Below, piece by piece: positions 35,156-44,092 of a DNA stretch of 64,000 nt (the stretch's first letter is position 1; every line of letters starts with the position of its first letter). This DNA comes from DASSUW01 sp963844205 (GTDB taxonomy: Bacteria > Actinomycetota > Thermoleophilia > Solirubrobacterales > Solirubrobacteraceae). Below the pieces are notes generated by a model. It saw nothing but the letters and a program-made list of their open reading frames with translations. It had not been told where the DNA came from and made no database searches. The translations under genes and the position numbers were made by a program. The stretch is from the NCBI GenBank assembly GCA_963844205.1, contig CAWJNK010000014.1:124001-188000 (forward strand), written 5' to 3'.

Positions 35156-35189
35156 GGCGCGCGGCCCTGGCTAACCAGGGCCGCGCGCC
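35156..35189. terminator. Strong bidirectional terminator
   Basis: GGCGCGCGGCCCTGG and CCAGGGCCGCGCGCC form a perfect 15-bp stem with loop CTAA, midway between the convergent stops of two LVIvd genes. Confidence 0.9.
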
Positions 35190-35196
35190 AGTGCGC

Positions 35197-36621
35197 CTAT
35201 CCGCCGGTGCGGCGGAGAATCCAGAGGCCCGAGTTCATGTCGCTCGCGTAGACGAGGTCGCGGGCCTCGTCGTACGCCACGCCCCACACCTGCGTCGTGT
35301 TGGTGAGGGTCCCGCGCTGGGACGGCTGGATCGGGTTGTTGACCGCCGGCGGGACGAAGTTCGCCACCTCGCGCAGGCGGCGCGGGTCGCTGGCGTCGAC
35401 GACCCGGATGCCGTCCGTGTACCACGAGATGTAGAGCGTGTTCCCGACGAGCAGCGGGTTGTGGATCGTGTAGTCGCCCGCCTTCGTGTCCTTGCTGCCG
35501 CTGGCGTTCGCCGTCTTGAACGTGCCGACCTGCCGCGGTGCGGCGAGGTTGGCGTAGTCCCAGACGCGCAGGTAGCCGAACCCCTTCTCGGTCGCCGAGC
35601 CGGACGTCTTGCAGAAGTCCTCGTCGGCGCTGAACAGCAGCTTGCGCCCCTCGTCATAGTTCGACGAGTGGCCGTCGCCGTCCGCGTTGGCGGGGTAGGT
35701 CGTATGCCCCTTCATGATCGGGCGTGCCGGGTCGCTCACGTCGAGCGCGACGAACCCGGAGTCCCAGTAGGACATGAAGGCCAGCTTCCCGTCGGCTGAC
35801 GGCTCAGGGCTGTGCCCGTACTCGGCGTCGGCGTCGCACCCCAGGCCGGGACCGGTCGGGCCGCCGAGGTCGCGGTGGACGCCCCAGTTCGACACCTCGA
35901 ACGGCAGCCTCGGGTTCGTGATGTCGATCAGCCGGAAGTCGCCGCGGCCCATCAGGTCCCGCCGCCCGCTCGGCGACCCGGGCTCGCTGTACTCGCTCGT
36001 CGGGACGCTGGCGTAGACGAACGTGCGCCCGAGGTCGGTCCGGTGCTGCACCTCGAGCTCATGCAGGCCGCGCGCGCAGCACCCGGTGCTCAGCCGCCCG
36101 ATCTCGGCGGGGGTGGCGGGATTCGTGACGTCGAACACCTGCAGGCCGCGGAAGAAGCCGGGCTCGCGGCGGTCTCCGCCGCAGACCTGGATGCCGACCA
36201 CCGCGAGGTCGCGGCCGGCGAGGGTGCCGTACCGCGCCGTGAAGACCACGACATCCTCGGCGGACGTTCCTGGCGGGCTGACGAGCGTCGCGACGGTGCG
36301 CGGCCGAGCGGGATCGCGCGTGTCGATGACGGCAACCCCGTCGTTGGGGCAGAAGCGCTGCTTCGACCCGGAGGCGTAGTCGGAGAAGCCCCAGGACCCG
36401 ACGTACGCATATTGCTCGTGCACCCACACGTCGGCGTTGAAGCCGCGGCCGCCGAGATCGTTATGGCCGACCGCGGTCATGTTCAGCGCCGATCCCTGGG
36501 CCTCCGCGCTCTCGGGATCGACCCACTCGACGGTCGGCGACGGCGCGGGGTCGTGTGCCCAGGCCGGGACCGCTGCGCACACCGCCACGAGCAGCGTCGC
36601 GACGAGCCAAGCTCTTCTCAT
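35197..36621 (-). CDS. Secreted LVIvd-repeat protein
   Basis: ATG 36621 follows GGAGGGGGG and opens a signal peptide (MRRAWLVATLLVAVCAAVPAWA). The 474-residue protein carries LVIvd blades (GVAVIDTRDPARPRTVATL, GLQVFDVTNPATPAEIGRL, FRLIDITNPRLPFEVSN, GIRVVDASDPRRLREVANF). Histidine-rich turns (GLHELEVQH, DGDGHSSNYDEG) and a CC pair (STGCCARG) are present. It is convergent to another LVIvd gene, with the terminator between. Confidence 0.88.
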   Translation of the reverse strand: MRRAWLVATLLVAVCAAVPAWAHDPAPSPTVEWVDPESAEAQGSALNMTAVGHNDLGGRGFNADVWVHEQYAYVGSWGFSDYASGSKQRFCPNDGVAVIDTRDPARPRTVATLVSPPGTSAEDVVVFTARYGTLAGRDLAVVGIQVCGGDRREPGFFRGLQVFDVTNPATPAEIGRLSTGCCARGLHELEVQHRTDLGRTFVYASVPTSEYSEPGSPSGRRDLMGRGDFRLIDITNPRLPFEVSNWGVHRDLGGPTGPGLGCDADAEYGHSPEPSADGKLAFMSYWDSGFVALDVSDPARPIMKGHTTYPANADGDGHSSNYDEGRKLLFSADEDFCKTSGSATEKGFGYLRVWDYANLAAPRQVGTFKTANASGSKDTKAGDYTIHNPLLVGNTLYISWYTDGIRVVDASDPRRLREVANFVPPAVNNPIQPSQRGTLTNTTQVWGVAYDEARDLVYASDMNSGLWILRRTGG

Positions 36622-36936
36622 GTTCCCCCCTCCAGGGTTGGTTGGGCCGATCCTACGCGGAGATGCGCACCAGCGCATCCGCTCGCCGCTGCCGAGTCGC
36701 GGCTGAGTCGCCATCGAGGCGATGGGCACACGTGTAGCCGAGGTTGCGATCGGGACGCACGGGCCGCGAGTGGTCCTCGCCGAACCACCTGGCCGGCGAC
36801 GGACCGTTCCCTCGGGCCGTGCGCGACCTTCCGAAGTCCGGGCGGGCAGCGGCTCGGGCTCTACGAGCTCACGCGTCCCGAGGTCGACGCGCAGTTCGCA
36901 GGCCGTGCCGACTTCGCGGCTCCCTGACAACCAGCA
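36622..36936. other. 315-base interval between LVIvd and membrane-protein genes
   Basis: The first 100 bases carry the leader and probable promoter of the LVIvd gene on the minus strand. The remainder (36722-36927) holds plus-strand coding-like fragments in three frames, entered separately. I see no intact gene or RNA. Confidence 0.4.
36722..36927 (+). pseudogene. Possible remnant of a glyoxalase/VOC-like gene
   Basis: Three consecutive frames hold coding-like peptides: MGTRVAEVAIGTHGPRVVLA (frame of 36722), EWSSPNHLAGDGPFPRAV (frame of 36744), then GQRLGLYELTRPEVDAQF to a stop at 36925-36927. The last resembles a VOC-domain C-terminus (glycine, then RxxLYELTRPE). A gene of this kind scarred by frameshifts is one reading; chance open frames in GC-rich DNA are another. 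Confidence 0.3.
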
Positions 36937-37554
36937 TTACGACCGGACTCGTGCCGGCCGCAGTCCGGCGTCGTCGAGCGCGGCCGCGACGAGCCGGTCA
37001 TAGCGGCCTTCTTCGAGGTCGGCGAGCGGGTCGCGCGTGTAGCGGACGAGGCGCTCGTACGGCAGTCCGTATACCGCGCGCATCGCGAGCGTGCGCTCGC
37101 GGTCCGGCGTGAGCACGGGGCCGATCGCTTGCGCGGCGGCGCTCAACCGCCGCACGGCCGTGATCCGGGCCGGGAGGTACCGGGCCAGCGCGACGCTCGC
37201 CGGCAACAGGAACACCAGGGCACCGAGCAGGTCCGCCAGGTCGTTGACGTCCTGCTCGCCCTGGCGCCCGGCCTCGGTCATCCGGCCACCGGTCCCCGCC
37301 CCGACGTCCCGCAGCGCTCCGGCGAGCGGCTCGCCGACCACCGGTGCGTCGCCGACGGCGTCGCCGGCTGACTCGAAGCCGCGTTGGATGGCGCTGCCGC
37401 CGTCACTGACAGCGCGCGGCACACTGGCCAGCTCCACGACGGTGTCGTGGACCTTGAGCCCGAGCCAGGCGAGCAGCACGAGCAGCACGAGGATGAGGAG
37501 ATCGCTGAGGATCGCGGCCGCCCTCGGGGCGGCTATGTCGGGGTAGAGGCGCAC
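36937..37554 (-). CDS. Membrane protein of unknown function
   Basis: A 205-residue protein starting at GTG 37554. It has a hydrophobic helix at about 15-32 (ILSDLLILVLLVLLAWLGLK), a roughly 75-residue loop rich in Gly/Ala, a second helix at about 108-127 (LLGALVFLLPASVALARYLP), and a basic cytoplasmic C-terminus (RLVRYTRDPLADLEEGRYD). No family recognised. The start codon lies in the loop of a perfect hairpin. Confidence 0.7.
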   Translation of the reverse strand: MRLYPDIAAPRAAAILSDLLILVLLVLLAWLGLKVHDTVVELASVPRAVSDGGSAIQRGFESAGDAVGDAPVVGEPLAGALRDVGAGTGGRMTEAGRQGEQDVNDLADLLGALVFLLPASVALARYLPARITAVRRLSAAAQAIGPVLTPDRERTLAMRAVYGLPYERLVRYTRDPLADLEEGRYDRLVAAALDDAGLRPARVRS

Positions 37555-37569
37555 GACCTGCCTCTACCC
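37541..37569 (-). promoter_or_regulatory. Hairpin holding the start codon of the membrane-protein gene
   Basis: In the minus-strand transcript, GGGTAGAGGC and GCCTCTACCC form a perfect 10-bp stem enclosing the 9-base loop AGGTCGTGC, which contains the GTG start. The purine-rich AGAGG that could serve as ribosome-binding site lies in the stem. The geometry suggests translational control. Confidence 0.5.
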
Positions 37570-37593
37570 GGCAGCGCCTGTATCGCAGTGGTG

Positions 37594-39027
37594 CTAGTCG
37601 ACCACCTCGATCGGGTCCGAGGCGCTGTCCTGCCAGACCCCGCCGTGGCCCACGACCCGCGGCGCGTTGGTCACCATCGACGGCGCGTTGGTGGCGACGT
37701 TGACCGTGATCGTGATCGGCGGGTAGGCCGAGCCCGGCGCCAGGATCTCGGCTCGCGTGCACCTGACCGTCGTCGTGCCGCTGCACGTCCACCCGGCGCC
37801 GGAGGCCGCGGTGGCGACCAGACCGGCCGGGATCGCGTCGGTAACAGTGACCGTGCTGTCGTCAGTCGGTGCGTCGCTGTCATTGGACACGGTCACGGTC
37901 AGCGTGCCGCTCTGCCCGCGCGTGAACGTGGCGGGGCTGTGGTCGGCGGCGATCTCGAGTGGCGTGTCGACGAACACGAACGGCTGCGGCGGCGTACCCG
38001 GCCGCACCAGCACGTTGTACGGCACCGGATTGACGATCTGGGCGATCGGCCGACCGGACGACACGTACCGGCTCGCCACCACCTCGCCGGTGTGGTCGGT
38101 CACGCCGAAGCAGAACCCGCGCGAGCGCGCGATGTCGATGATCTGCCCCAGCGCCTCGACCGAGGCCGCGCCGGCCGGAGTGTCGTTCGGGCCGTCGTGC
38201 AGGAGGATCACCGCGCCCGGCGCCAGCTGGCGAACGATCGCGTCGCGGATCTCGCCCGCCGTGCGGGCCGGGTCCCAGTCGTCGGTCTGGACCGCGCCCA
38301 GCGACAGCGTGTAGCCGAGCCCACGGATCAGCGCCTGCACGCGCGCGTTGGCCTCGAAGAACGGCGGCCGGAACCCCTTGAAGGTCAGCGGCGCCTCGGC
38401 GGCCGCCAGCGCCTGCTCGGTGCGCATGACCTCGTCGATGACCGCCGCGTCGGAGAGCTGGTTCAGGTGCGGATGGCTGTAGGTGTGGTTGAGCTGGACG
38501 TGGCCCTCGCGCACCTGGAACCTCGCGATCTGCGGGTTCGCCTCCACGCGGAACCCGTTGTCGTAGAAGACGCCATGCACCTGCTTGTCGCGCAGGAGCT
38601 GCAGCGTCCACGGCCGATAGAACGACGTGCCGTCGTCGAAGCTGAACGCGATCCGGCTCGGGCATGTGTTGTCGAGTTGCCGGTCGGCGCTCGCGCCGAC
38701 CTGCGACCGCGCCGCGGCCGCGCGGACGGCGTCCGCTTCGGACTCTGTGAGCAGCCCCTCGTCGACGAACGCCTCCGTCGTGCGGGCCACGTGCGCGACG
38801 AACTTGCCGTGGTCGGCGAACGGCTCTGGCTCCCAGATCACGTCCAGCAGCGTGCAGCCATCCTCACGCTCCGGATTCACGACGTCCGTCGCGACCGCCG
38901 GCACCGGCGGCGCGAACTCCACCCGCTTCTCCGGCGACCACCCGTTCGGACACGCGTCCGCACCCTGGGCCGACGCCGGCAACAGCGCGCACGCTGCTGC
39001 CGCCAGCACTAACGCCCTTCCCAACAT
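37594..39027 (-). CDS. Secreted NodB-type polysaccharide deacetylase with DUF11-like domain
   Basis: A 477-residue exported protein with signal peptide MLGRALVLAAAACALLPASA. The NodB domain (about 125-330) has motif 1 FSFDDG, motif 2 HTYSHPHLNQL (metal histidines), motif 3 FRPPFFEAN, motif 4 DDWDPA and motif 5 VILLHDGPND. This is a complete carbohydrate-esterase-4 site that would remove N-acetyl groups from peptidoglycan, chitin-like or other polymers. Residues about 355-470 form a DUF11-type beta-sandwich (GTLTVTVSNDSDAPT, TVTDAIPAGLVA). The N-terminal 120 residues are not recognised. Confidence 0.88.
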   Translation of the reverse strand: MLGRALVLAAAACALLPASAQGADACPNGWSPEKRVEFAPPVPAVATDVVNPEREDGCTLLDVIWEPEPFADHGKFVAHVARTTEAFVDEGLLTESEADAVRAAAARSQVGASADRQLDNTCPSRIAFSFDDGTSFYRPWTLQLLRDKQVHGVFYDNGFRVEANPQIARFQVREGHVQLNHTYSHPHLNQLSDAAVIDEVMRTEQALAAAEAPLTFKGFRPPFFEANARVQALIRGLGYTLSLGAVQTDDWDPARTAGEIRDAIVRQLAPGAVILLHDGPNDTPAGAASVEALGQIIDIARSRGFCFGVTDHTGEVVASRYVSSGRPIAQIVNPVPYNVLVRPGTPPQPFVFVDTPLEIAADHSPATFTRGQSGTLTVTVSNDSDAPTDDSTVTVTDAIPAGLVATAASGAGWTCSGTTTVRCTRAEILAPGSAYPPITITVNVATNAPSMVTNAPRVVGHGGVWQDSASDPIEVVD

Positions 39028-39098
39028 TCCGGCACCTCCCCGCGCCGCCTGCCTGCCAGACGGGATCGTACGCCAATGCGCGACTAGACTTCGCCCAC

Positions 39099-39413
39099 AT
39101 GACGCCGGAGGATCGCCCTCCCACCGTCCGCGACTCGGGCGACGAGCAGGCCAAGCGCGAGGCCCGTTTCCGCGAGCGCGAATCGCGCCGTGGGGACCGG
39201 CCGCAGGGCATGGTTCCGGGACGGGAGCGCCGGCGGACGGTAGTCGAGCGCGGCGTGATGCGGTTGATCGCCACGGGCGGCATCGTGGGCATCGGGGTCG
39301 CGCTCGGCGCTGTCCTCGTCGGTCAGGACGTCGCCGGCTGGATCGTGGGATTGATCGTCAGCGTGGTGTCGATCCTGCTCGCCGCGCTCCTCTGGTCTTC
39401 CCGGCAGCTCTGA
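39099..39413 (+). CDS. Small two-helix membrane protein
   Basis: A 104-residue protein. The first 50 residues are strongly charged (EQAKREARFRERESRRGDR), followed by two hydrophobic helices (LIATGGIVGIGVALGAVLV and IVGLIVSVVSILLAALLW) with a short turn. Unknown family. Spacing of 27 bases suggests co-transcription with the monooxygenase gene that follows. Confidence 0.65.
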   Translation: MTPEDRPPTVRDSGDEQAKREARFRERESRRGDRPQGMVPGRERRRTVVERGVMRLIATGGIVGIGVALGAVLVGQDVAGWIVGLIVSVVSILLAALLWSSRQL

Positions 39414-39440
39414 CGCGGAGCCGGCCTGTAGTGTCGCCCC

Positions 39441-40904
39441 GTGAGGCTGCGCGAGGGAGCTCGGGTCGCGGTCGTCGGCGCCGGTCCCTCCGGCCTGGCG
39501 GCTGCGAAGCATGCGCTGGAGGTGGGCTTCGATGTGACGGTGTTCGAAGCCAGCGCCGCGCTGGGCGGCCAGTGGCAGCCGACCGCGGCTCACAGCGGTG
39601 TGTGGCCGGGGATGCATACGAACACCAGCCGCGCGATGACGGCGTTCTCCGACTTCCCCGCGCCGGCCGACCATCCCTTGCATCCGGCGGCCGAGCAGAT
39701 CCAGGCCTACCTCGAAACCTACGCGCGCGCGTTCGGCGTGGTCGACCGCATCCGGTTCGACACGCGGGTGGAGGAGGTTCGCCCGGGCTGGACAGTCGAC
39801 GGAGAGCGGTTCGATGCAGTGGTCGTCGCGTCCGGCCGGTTCCGCAAGCCGCAGCTGCCGGGCATCGTCGACGCCTTCCGAGGCGAGGTCCTCCACGCGT
39901 TCGACTACCCGGGCGCCGAACCGTTCAGTGATCGGACCACGCTGGTGTACGGCAACGGGATCAGCGGCCTCGAGATCGCGTCCGACCTCGCGCCGCACGC
40001 CCCGGTCGTCTCCGCCTTCCGCAAGCCGCGGTACGTGATCCAGAAGGTGGTCGACGCGGTCTCGTCCGACTGGCAGTGGTACACGCTGTTCGGCGCCCTC
40101 GAGCGCCGGCTGCTGGCCGGGGACGAGTGGAGCCGGCGGCAGCGCGAGCGCATCGAGCGCGTCGCGGGCAACCCCGCGGACTTCGGCGCGCCCGCGCCGC
40201 ACGAGGACGTGCGCGTGGCCGGGCTGTCCCTGTGCCAGGACTACCTGGCACAGGTGCGCGACGCGAGCATCGTCTGCCGCCCGGGCATCGCGTCGATCCA
40301 GGGCCGCACCGTGACCTTCACCGACGGCTCGAGCGAGACCGTCGAGGCGATCCTCTGCGCGACCGGATACGACGTCGACCTGCCCTACCTCGGCGATGAC
40401 GTCCGCAGCCTGCTGGGGCCGGATCTCGCGCTCTACCAGCGGACCTTCCACCCCGATCTGGAGGGCCTCGGGTTCATCGGCCAGTTCCTCGCGCAGGGCC
40501 CGTACTTCCCCTTGCTCGAGCTGCAGGCGCGCTGGATCGTGGCCGTCTGGAGCGGCGAGCTGCCGCTGCCGCCCGACGCACACATGCGGTCGGTGCCCGC
40601 CCAGCCGCGGCCGCCGATCGACGCCCACAACGCACTCGCGCTGACGCTCTCGGAAGAGCTCGGGGTCGCGCCCGAGCCGATCGAATGGGATGCGCTCTGC
40701 GAGCCGCTGCTGTTCGGGCCGATGCTCCCGCCGCGCTACCGGCTCTCCGGACCGGGTGCCACCCCGGAGGCACGCGACCGGTTCGCCGAGCAGGTCGCGG
40801 CCTCTCCGCGAGCGCCTGTCGACCCGGCCGATCTCGACGCGCTGCACCGGTTCGGCTGGCAAGCAACGGCCGCGCAGATCGCGGACGCGGCGCGCGTCAG
40901 CTGA
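39441..40904 (+). CDS. Flavin-containing monooxygenase (FMO/BVMO-like)
   Basis: A 487-residue enzyme starting at GTG 39441. The FAD Rossmann motif is VAVVGAGPSGLAAAKHALE with GGQW downstream. The NADPH motif is VYGNGISGLEIASDL. The ATG-type hinge CATGYDVDLPYL is present. The classical FMO signature FxGxxxHxxx(Y/F) is only loosely matched near FRGEVLHAFDYPG. Such enzymes oxygenate soft nucleophiles or ketones. It is followed by a convergent alpha/beta hydrolase gene. Confidence 0.85.
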   Translation: MRLREGARVAVVGAGPSGLAAAKHALEVGFDVTVFEASAALGGQWQPTAAHSGVWPGMHTNTSRAMTAFSDFPAPADHPLHPAAEQIQAYLETYARAFGVVDRIRFDTRVEEVRPGWTVDGERFDAVVVASGRFRKPQLPGIVDAFRGEVLHAFDYPGAEPFSDRTTLVYGNGISGLEIASDLAPHAPVVSAFRKPRYVIQKVVDAVSSDWQWYTLFGALERRLLAGDEWSRRQRERIERVAGNPADFGAPAPHEDVRVAGLSLCQDYLAQVRDASIVCRPGIASIQGRTVTFTDGSSETVEAILCATGYDVDLPYLGDDVRSLLGPDLALYQRTFHPDLEGLGFIGQFLAQGPYFPLLELQARWIVAVWSGELPLPPDAHMRSVPAQPRPPIDAHNALALTLSEELGVAPEPIEWDALCEPLLFGPMLPPRYRLSGPGATPEARDRFAEQVAASPRAPVDPADLDALHRFGWQATAAQIADAARVS

Positions 40905-40940
40905 TCGTTACTGAGGACGCCACCGGCTCCTGAACAGCGC

Positions 40941-41843
40941 CTACCGCCGCGCCAGCGGCTCGACGAACTCGAGGAAGTGCGTCAGGACGCGCTCTGGGTC
41001 CTCGATCTGCGGCCAGTGACCGATCTCGTCAGCGAGCAGGATCACGTCCGGCTTCGGGATCAACTCGGCATAGCGAGCGGCCATGTGACGACCGGAATTG
41101 GGGTCGTACGGACCGTCGATGAAGCGCATGGGCACGCGGGTCTCGCGCATGGCCCGCACCCAGCGGTTGCGGTGCCGGTAGCGGTCGAAGATGAACCGAC
41201 CGACCTTGTGGGCGACGCGGCGGCCGTCGTTGTAGTCGACGATCTCGCTGAACCGCCGCCACAACTCGTCCGACGGCTTGGTGTTCGGCCCGAACGCCTC
41301 CGCCACGGCCGGCCGGAGGACTGCATCGGACAGGAACAGCCGCGGGTACTTCGCGAAGAGCCCACCGAGCGGGGTCTTCGCGGTGAGCTTCTGGATGACC
41401 CGCGGTTGGTAGGCCTCGACGAACATGCCGCCGTTCAGCCAGGTGATCGAGCGGATCTCGTACGGACGGCTGCGCTCGTGGCGCTCCTCGAACCGGCTCA
41501 GAAGCTCCTGCCCGACGCTGTCGCCGACATCGTGAGCCAGGACATGGAATTCCGAGACGCCCAGGTGCTCGAGCAGAGCCTCGTGCATGTCCGCGTGATC
41601 GTGCACGGAGTACTCGTACTCGACCGGCTTGGCGGAGAAGCCCATCCCGAGCATGTCCGGAGCGATCAGCGTGAACCGCTCGCTCAACGCCTGCCAGATC
41701 GCATGCCAATCGAACGAGCTGAACGGATAGCCGTGCATGAGCAACAGCACGGGCCCCGTTCCCTCCTGTCGGTAGAAGACCTCGAACCCGAGGTAGTCGA
41801 ACGTCCGGCCCGACGAGCGCCATTGCTCAAGCTGCGCGTCCAT
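40941..41843 (-). CDS. Alpha/beta hydrolase (haloalkane dehalogenase / epoxide hydrolase-like)
   Basis: A 300-residue enzyme. The oxyanion motif is MHGYPFSSFDW (HGYP). The nucleophile elbow is AHDVGDSVG, with aspartate rather than serine, as in dehalogenases and epoxide hydrolases. The catalytic histidine is in IGHWPQIEDP. The cap region lies at about 130-220. Cytosolic. A dehalogenase or epoxide hydrolase activity is inferred from the aspartate nucleophile only. Confidence 0.85.
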   Translation of the reverse strand: MDAQLEQWRSSGRTFDYLGFEVFYRQEGTGPVLLLMHGYPFSSFDWHAIWQALSERFTLIAPDMLGMGFSAKPVEYEYSVHDHADMHEALLEHLGVSEFHVLAHDVGDSVGQELLSRFEERHERSRPYEIRSITWLNGGMFVEAYQPRVIQKLTAKTPLGGLFAKYPRLFLSDAVLRPAVAEAFGPNTKPSDELWRRFSEIVDYNDGRRVAHKVGRFIFDRYRHRNRWVRAMRETRVPMRFIDGPYDPNSGRHMAARYAELIPKPDVILLADEIGHWPQIEDPERVLTHFLEFVEPLARR

Positions 41844-41867
41844 CGCGAGCCCCCGTCGGTCCGGGAT

Positions 41868-42116
41868 TCACGGACGCGGTTCGCAGAGCACGGCCTGCTC
41901 GGGGCCGACGACGAGCGTCGGAAACGCCTTAGGACCGCTGGACGCGACGCCGGAAGCCGTGGCGCCGAAGGCCGGGCCGAGTGACGTCGCCAGGAACGCG
42001 ACGTTGCCGCCGAACTCCGCGCAGCTCGCGTGACCAGGCTCGGGCTGCGCGGACGCCGGGGCGCTGAGGCCCAGCGCGGCGCCGACGCCCGCGATGGTGA
42101 GGATCGCCGTTCGCAT
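41868..42116 (-). CDS. Small secreted protein of unknown function
   Basis: An 82-residue protein with a signal peptide (MRTAILTIAGVGAALGLSAPASAQ). The mature part has two cysteines (HASCAEFG and VLCEPRP) likely to pair, and a Gly/Ala/Thr-rich middle. No family recognised. Upstream AGGAT may serve as ribosome-binding site. Confidence 0.6.
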   Translation of the reverse strand: MRTAILTIAGVGAALGLSAPASAQPEPGHASCAEFGGNVAFLATSLGPAFGATASGVASSGPKAFPTLVVGPEQAVLCEPRP

Positions 42117-42196
42117 CTGCCGATCCTGACTGCCCCAGCGCAGTCGCGCAAGCTCGCGGGGATGACGCGCGCGTCCGTCGATCGCGTGGCTCGTAG

Positions 42197-44089
42197 TCAG
42201 AGTGGGATCCGGGAGCCCATTGTGATCGTGCAGTCGTCCGGGAGGCCGAAGTAGTCCTCCGGCGTCGCCGCGTTGCGGGCCAGCACGACGAACAGCCGCT
42301 TGCGCCAGCGCGCCATCCCGGGCGCGCCGGTCACCCGGATCGCGACGCGCGAGATGAAGTACGTCGGCTCGTCGAGGTTCGGGCCGCGCTCGGCGATCTG
42401 CTTCCGGGCGAGCTTGAGCGCGTCCGGGATGTCAGGCCGGTCCTTGAACCCGAACCGCGCCTCCACGTGCGTGATGTTGTCGTCGGACCACCTGAGGTGG
42501 TCGACCGCGACGCGCTTGCGGCGCGCCACGTGCGGCACGTCCTCCGACTTCGCGGTGACGATCACGACCTGCTCATGGAGCACGTGGTTGACCTCGACGT
42601 TGGCACGCATGGCGAGCGGGGTCGTGTCATGCGACGGGCTGAGGAACACCGCGGTGCCGGGCACCCGCGGGAGCCGAGGATCGAGCGAATGCAGCTCGTC
42701 GACGAAGCGCTGCAGCGGGCCTTCCTCGCGCACGCGGCTGGCGGCGACGAGCTCGCGACCGCGGTGCCACGTCGTCATCACCGTGAAGACGCCGGCGGCG
42801 ATGGCCAGCGGCAGCCAGCCACCGTGGTGGATCTTCGCGAGGTTGGCCGCCAGGAAGGTCCCCTCCACGACGAGGAGCAGCGCGGCGCCCGCCGCGATCG
42901 CCCACACCGGCCAGCGCCACCGCCGCCGCGCCACCGTCACGAACAGGATCGTCGTGATCACGAAGGTGCCGCTGACCGCGACGCCGTATGCCGAGCCGAG
43001 CCGCTGCGAGGAGCCGAAGCCGACGACCAGCGCCACGACCACGACGTACAGCGCCCAGTTGACGGCCGGCGCGTACACCTGGCCCACCGCTTGCGGGGAC
43101 GTGTGCCGGACCGTCAGGCGCGGGAGGAAGCCGAGCTGCACGGCCTGCCGCGAGATCGAGAACGCGCCCGAGATGACGGCTTGCGAGGCGATGACGGTCG
43201 CGGCGGTGGCCAGCACCACCATCGGCATGCGCGCCCATCCCGGCAGCAGCAGGAAGAACGGGTTCTCCGCCCCGCCGGGATGGTGCAGGACGAAGGCCGC
43301 CTGGCCGAGGTAGTTCAGTGTCAGCGCGGGGAACACGAGCCCGAACCACGCGCGGCGGATCGGCCCCCGGCCGAAGTGGCCGAGGTCGGCGTACAGCGCC
43401 TCCGCCCCGGTGATCGCGAGCATCACGGCGCCGATCGCCACGAACGCCACGCTCGGCCGGTCGAGCACGAACTCGAGCGCGTAGCTCGGCGACAGCGCGC
43501 CCGCGACCTCCGGGTGCTCGACGACCTCGCTCGCCCCCGCCACCCCGATCGTGATGAACCAGACCGCCATGACGGGGCCGAAGACCCGCCCGACCGCGTG
43601 CGTGCCCCACCGCTGCACGGCGAACAGCGCCGTGAGGACCGCGATCGAGATCGGGACCACCAGCGACTCCAGCTCCGGCGCGGCGATCTCGAGGCCCTCC
43701 ACCGCCGACAGCACCGAGATCGCGGGCGTGATGACGCTGTCGCCGTAGAACAGCGACGCGCCGAAGACGCCGAGCGCGACCAGGACGCCCGCTCTCGCCA
43801 TGTTCCGCGTCGCGCGCTGGGCGAGCGCGACGAGCGCCATGATCCCGCCCTCGCCGTCGTTGTCCGCCCGCAAGACGAACGCGACGTACTTGACCGAGAC
43901 GATCAGCGTGATCGCCCAGAACACGAGCGACATCACGCCGTAGACGTCGCCGCGCGTCGGCTGCACCACCCCGCCGTCGATGGAGAAGACGGTCTTGATC
44001 GCGTACAGCGGGCTGGTGCCGATGTCGCCGAACACGACGCCCAGGGAGGCAACCGTCAGGCCGGCGAGCGCGTGCGTCGAGGCGCGCAC
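42197..44089 (-). CDS. kup: Kup/HAK-family potassium uptake protein
   Basis: A 630-residue polytopic protein. The family signature GVVFGDIGTSPLYAIKTVF is at the N-terminus, with further blocks EGGIMALVALAQRA, LFYGDSVITPAISVLSAVEG and GAEALYADLGHFGRGPI, about twelve membrane helices, and a cytosolic C-terminal domain from about 450. It imports K+, probably with protons. It is immediately downstream of the CNNM/CorC gene (3 bases). Confidence 0.95.
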   Translation of the reverse strand: MRASTHALAGLTVASLGVVFGDIGTSPLYAIKTVFSIDGGVVQPTRGDVYGVMSLVFWAITLIVSVKYVAFVLRADNDGEGGIMALVALAQRATRNMARAGVLVALGVFGASLFYGDSVITPAISVLSAVEGLEIAAPELESLVVPISIAVLTALFAVQRWGTHAVGRVFGPVMAVWFITIGVAGASEVVEHPEVAGALSPSYALEFVLDRPSVAFVAIGAVMLAITGAEALYADLGHFGRGPIRRAWFGLVFPALTLNYLGQAAFVLHHPGGAENPFFLLLPGWARMPMVVLATAATVIASQAVISGAFSISRQAVQLGFLPRLTVRHTSPQAVGQVYAPAVNWALYVVVVALVVGFGSSQRLGSAYGVAVSGTFVITTILFVTVARRRWRWPVWAIAAGAALLLVVEGTFLAANLAKIHHGGWLPLAIAAGVFTVMTTWHRGRELVAASRVREEGPLQRFVDELHSLDPRLPRVPGTAVFLSPSHDTTPLAMRANVEVNHVLHEQVVIVTAKSEDVPHVARRKRVAVDHLRWSDDNITHVEARFGFKDRPDIPDALKLARKQIAERGPNLDEPTYFISRVAIRVTGAPGMARWRKRLFVVLARNAATPEDYFGLPDDCTITMGSRIPL

Positions 44090-44092
44090 GGC

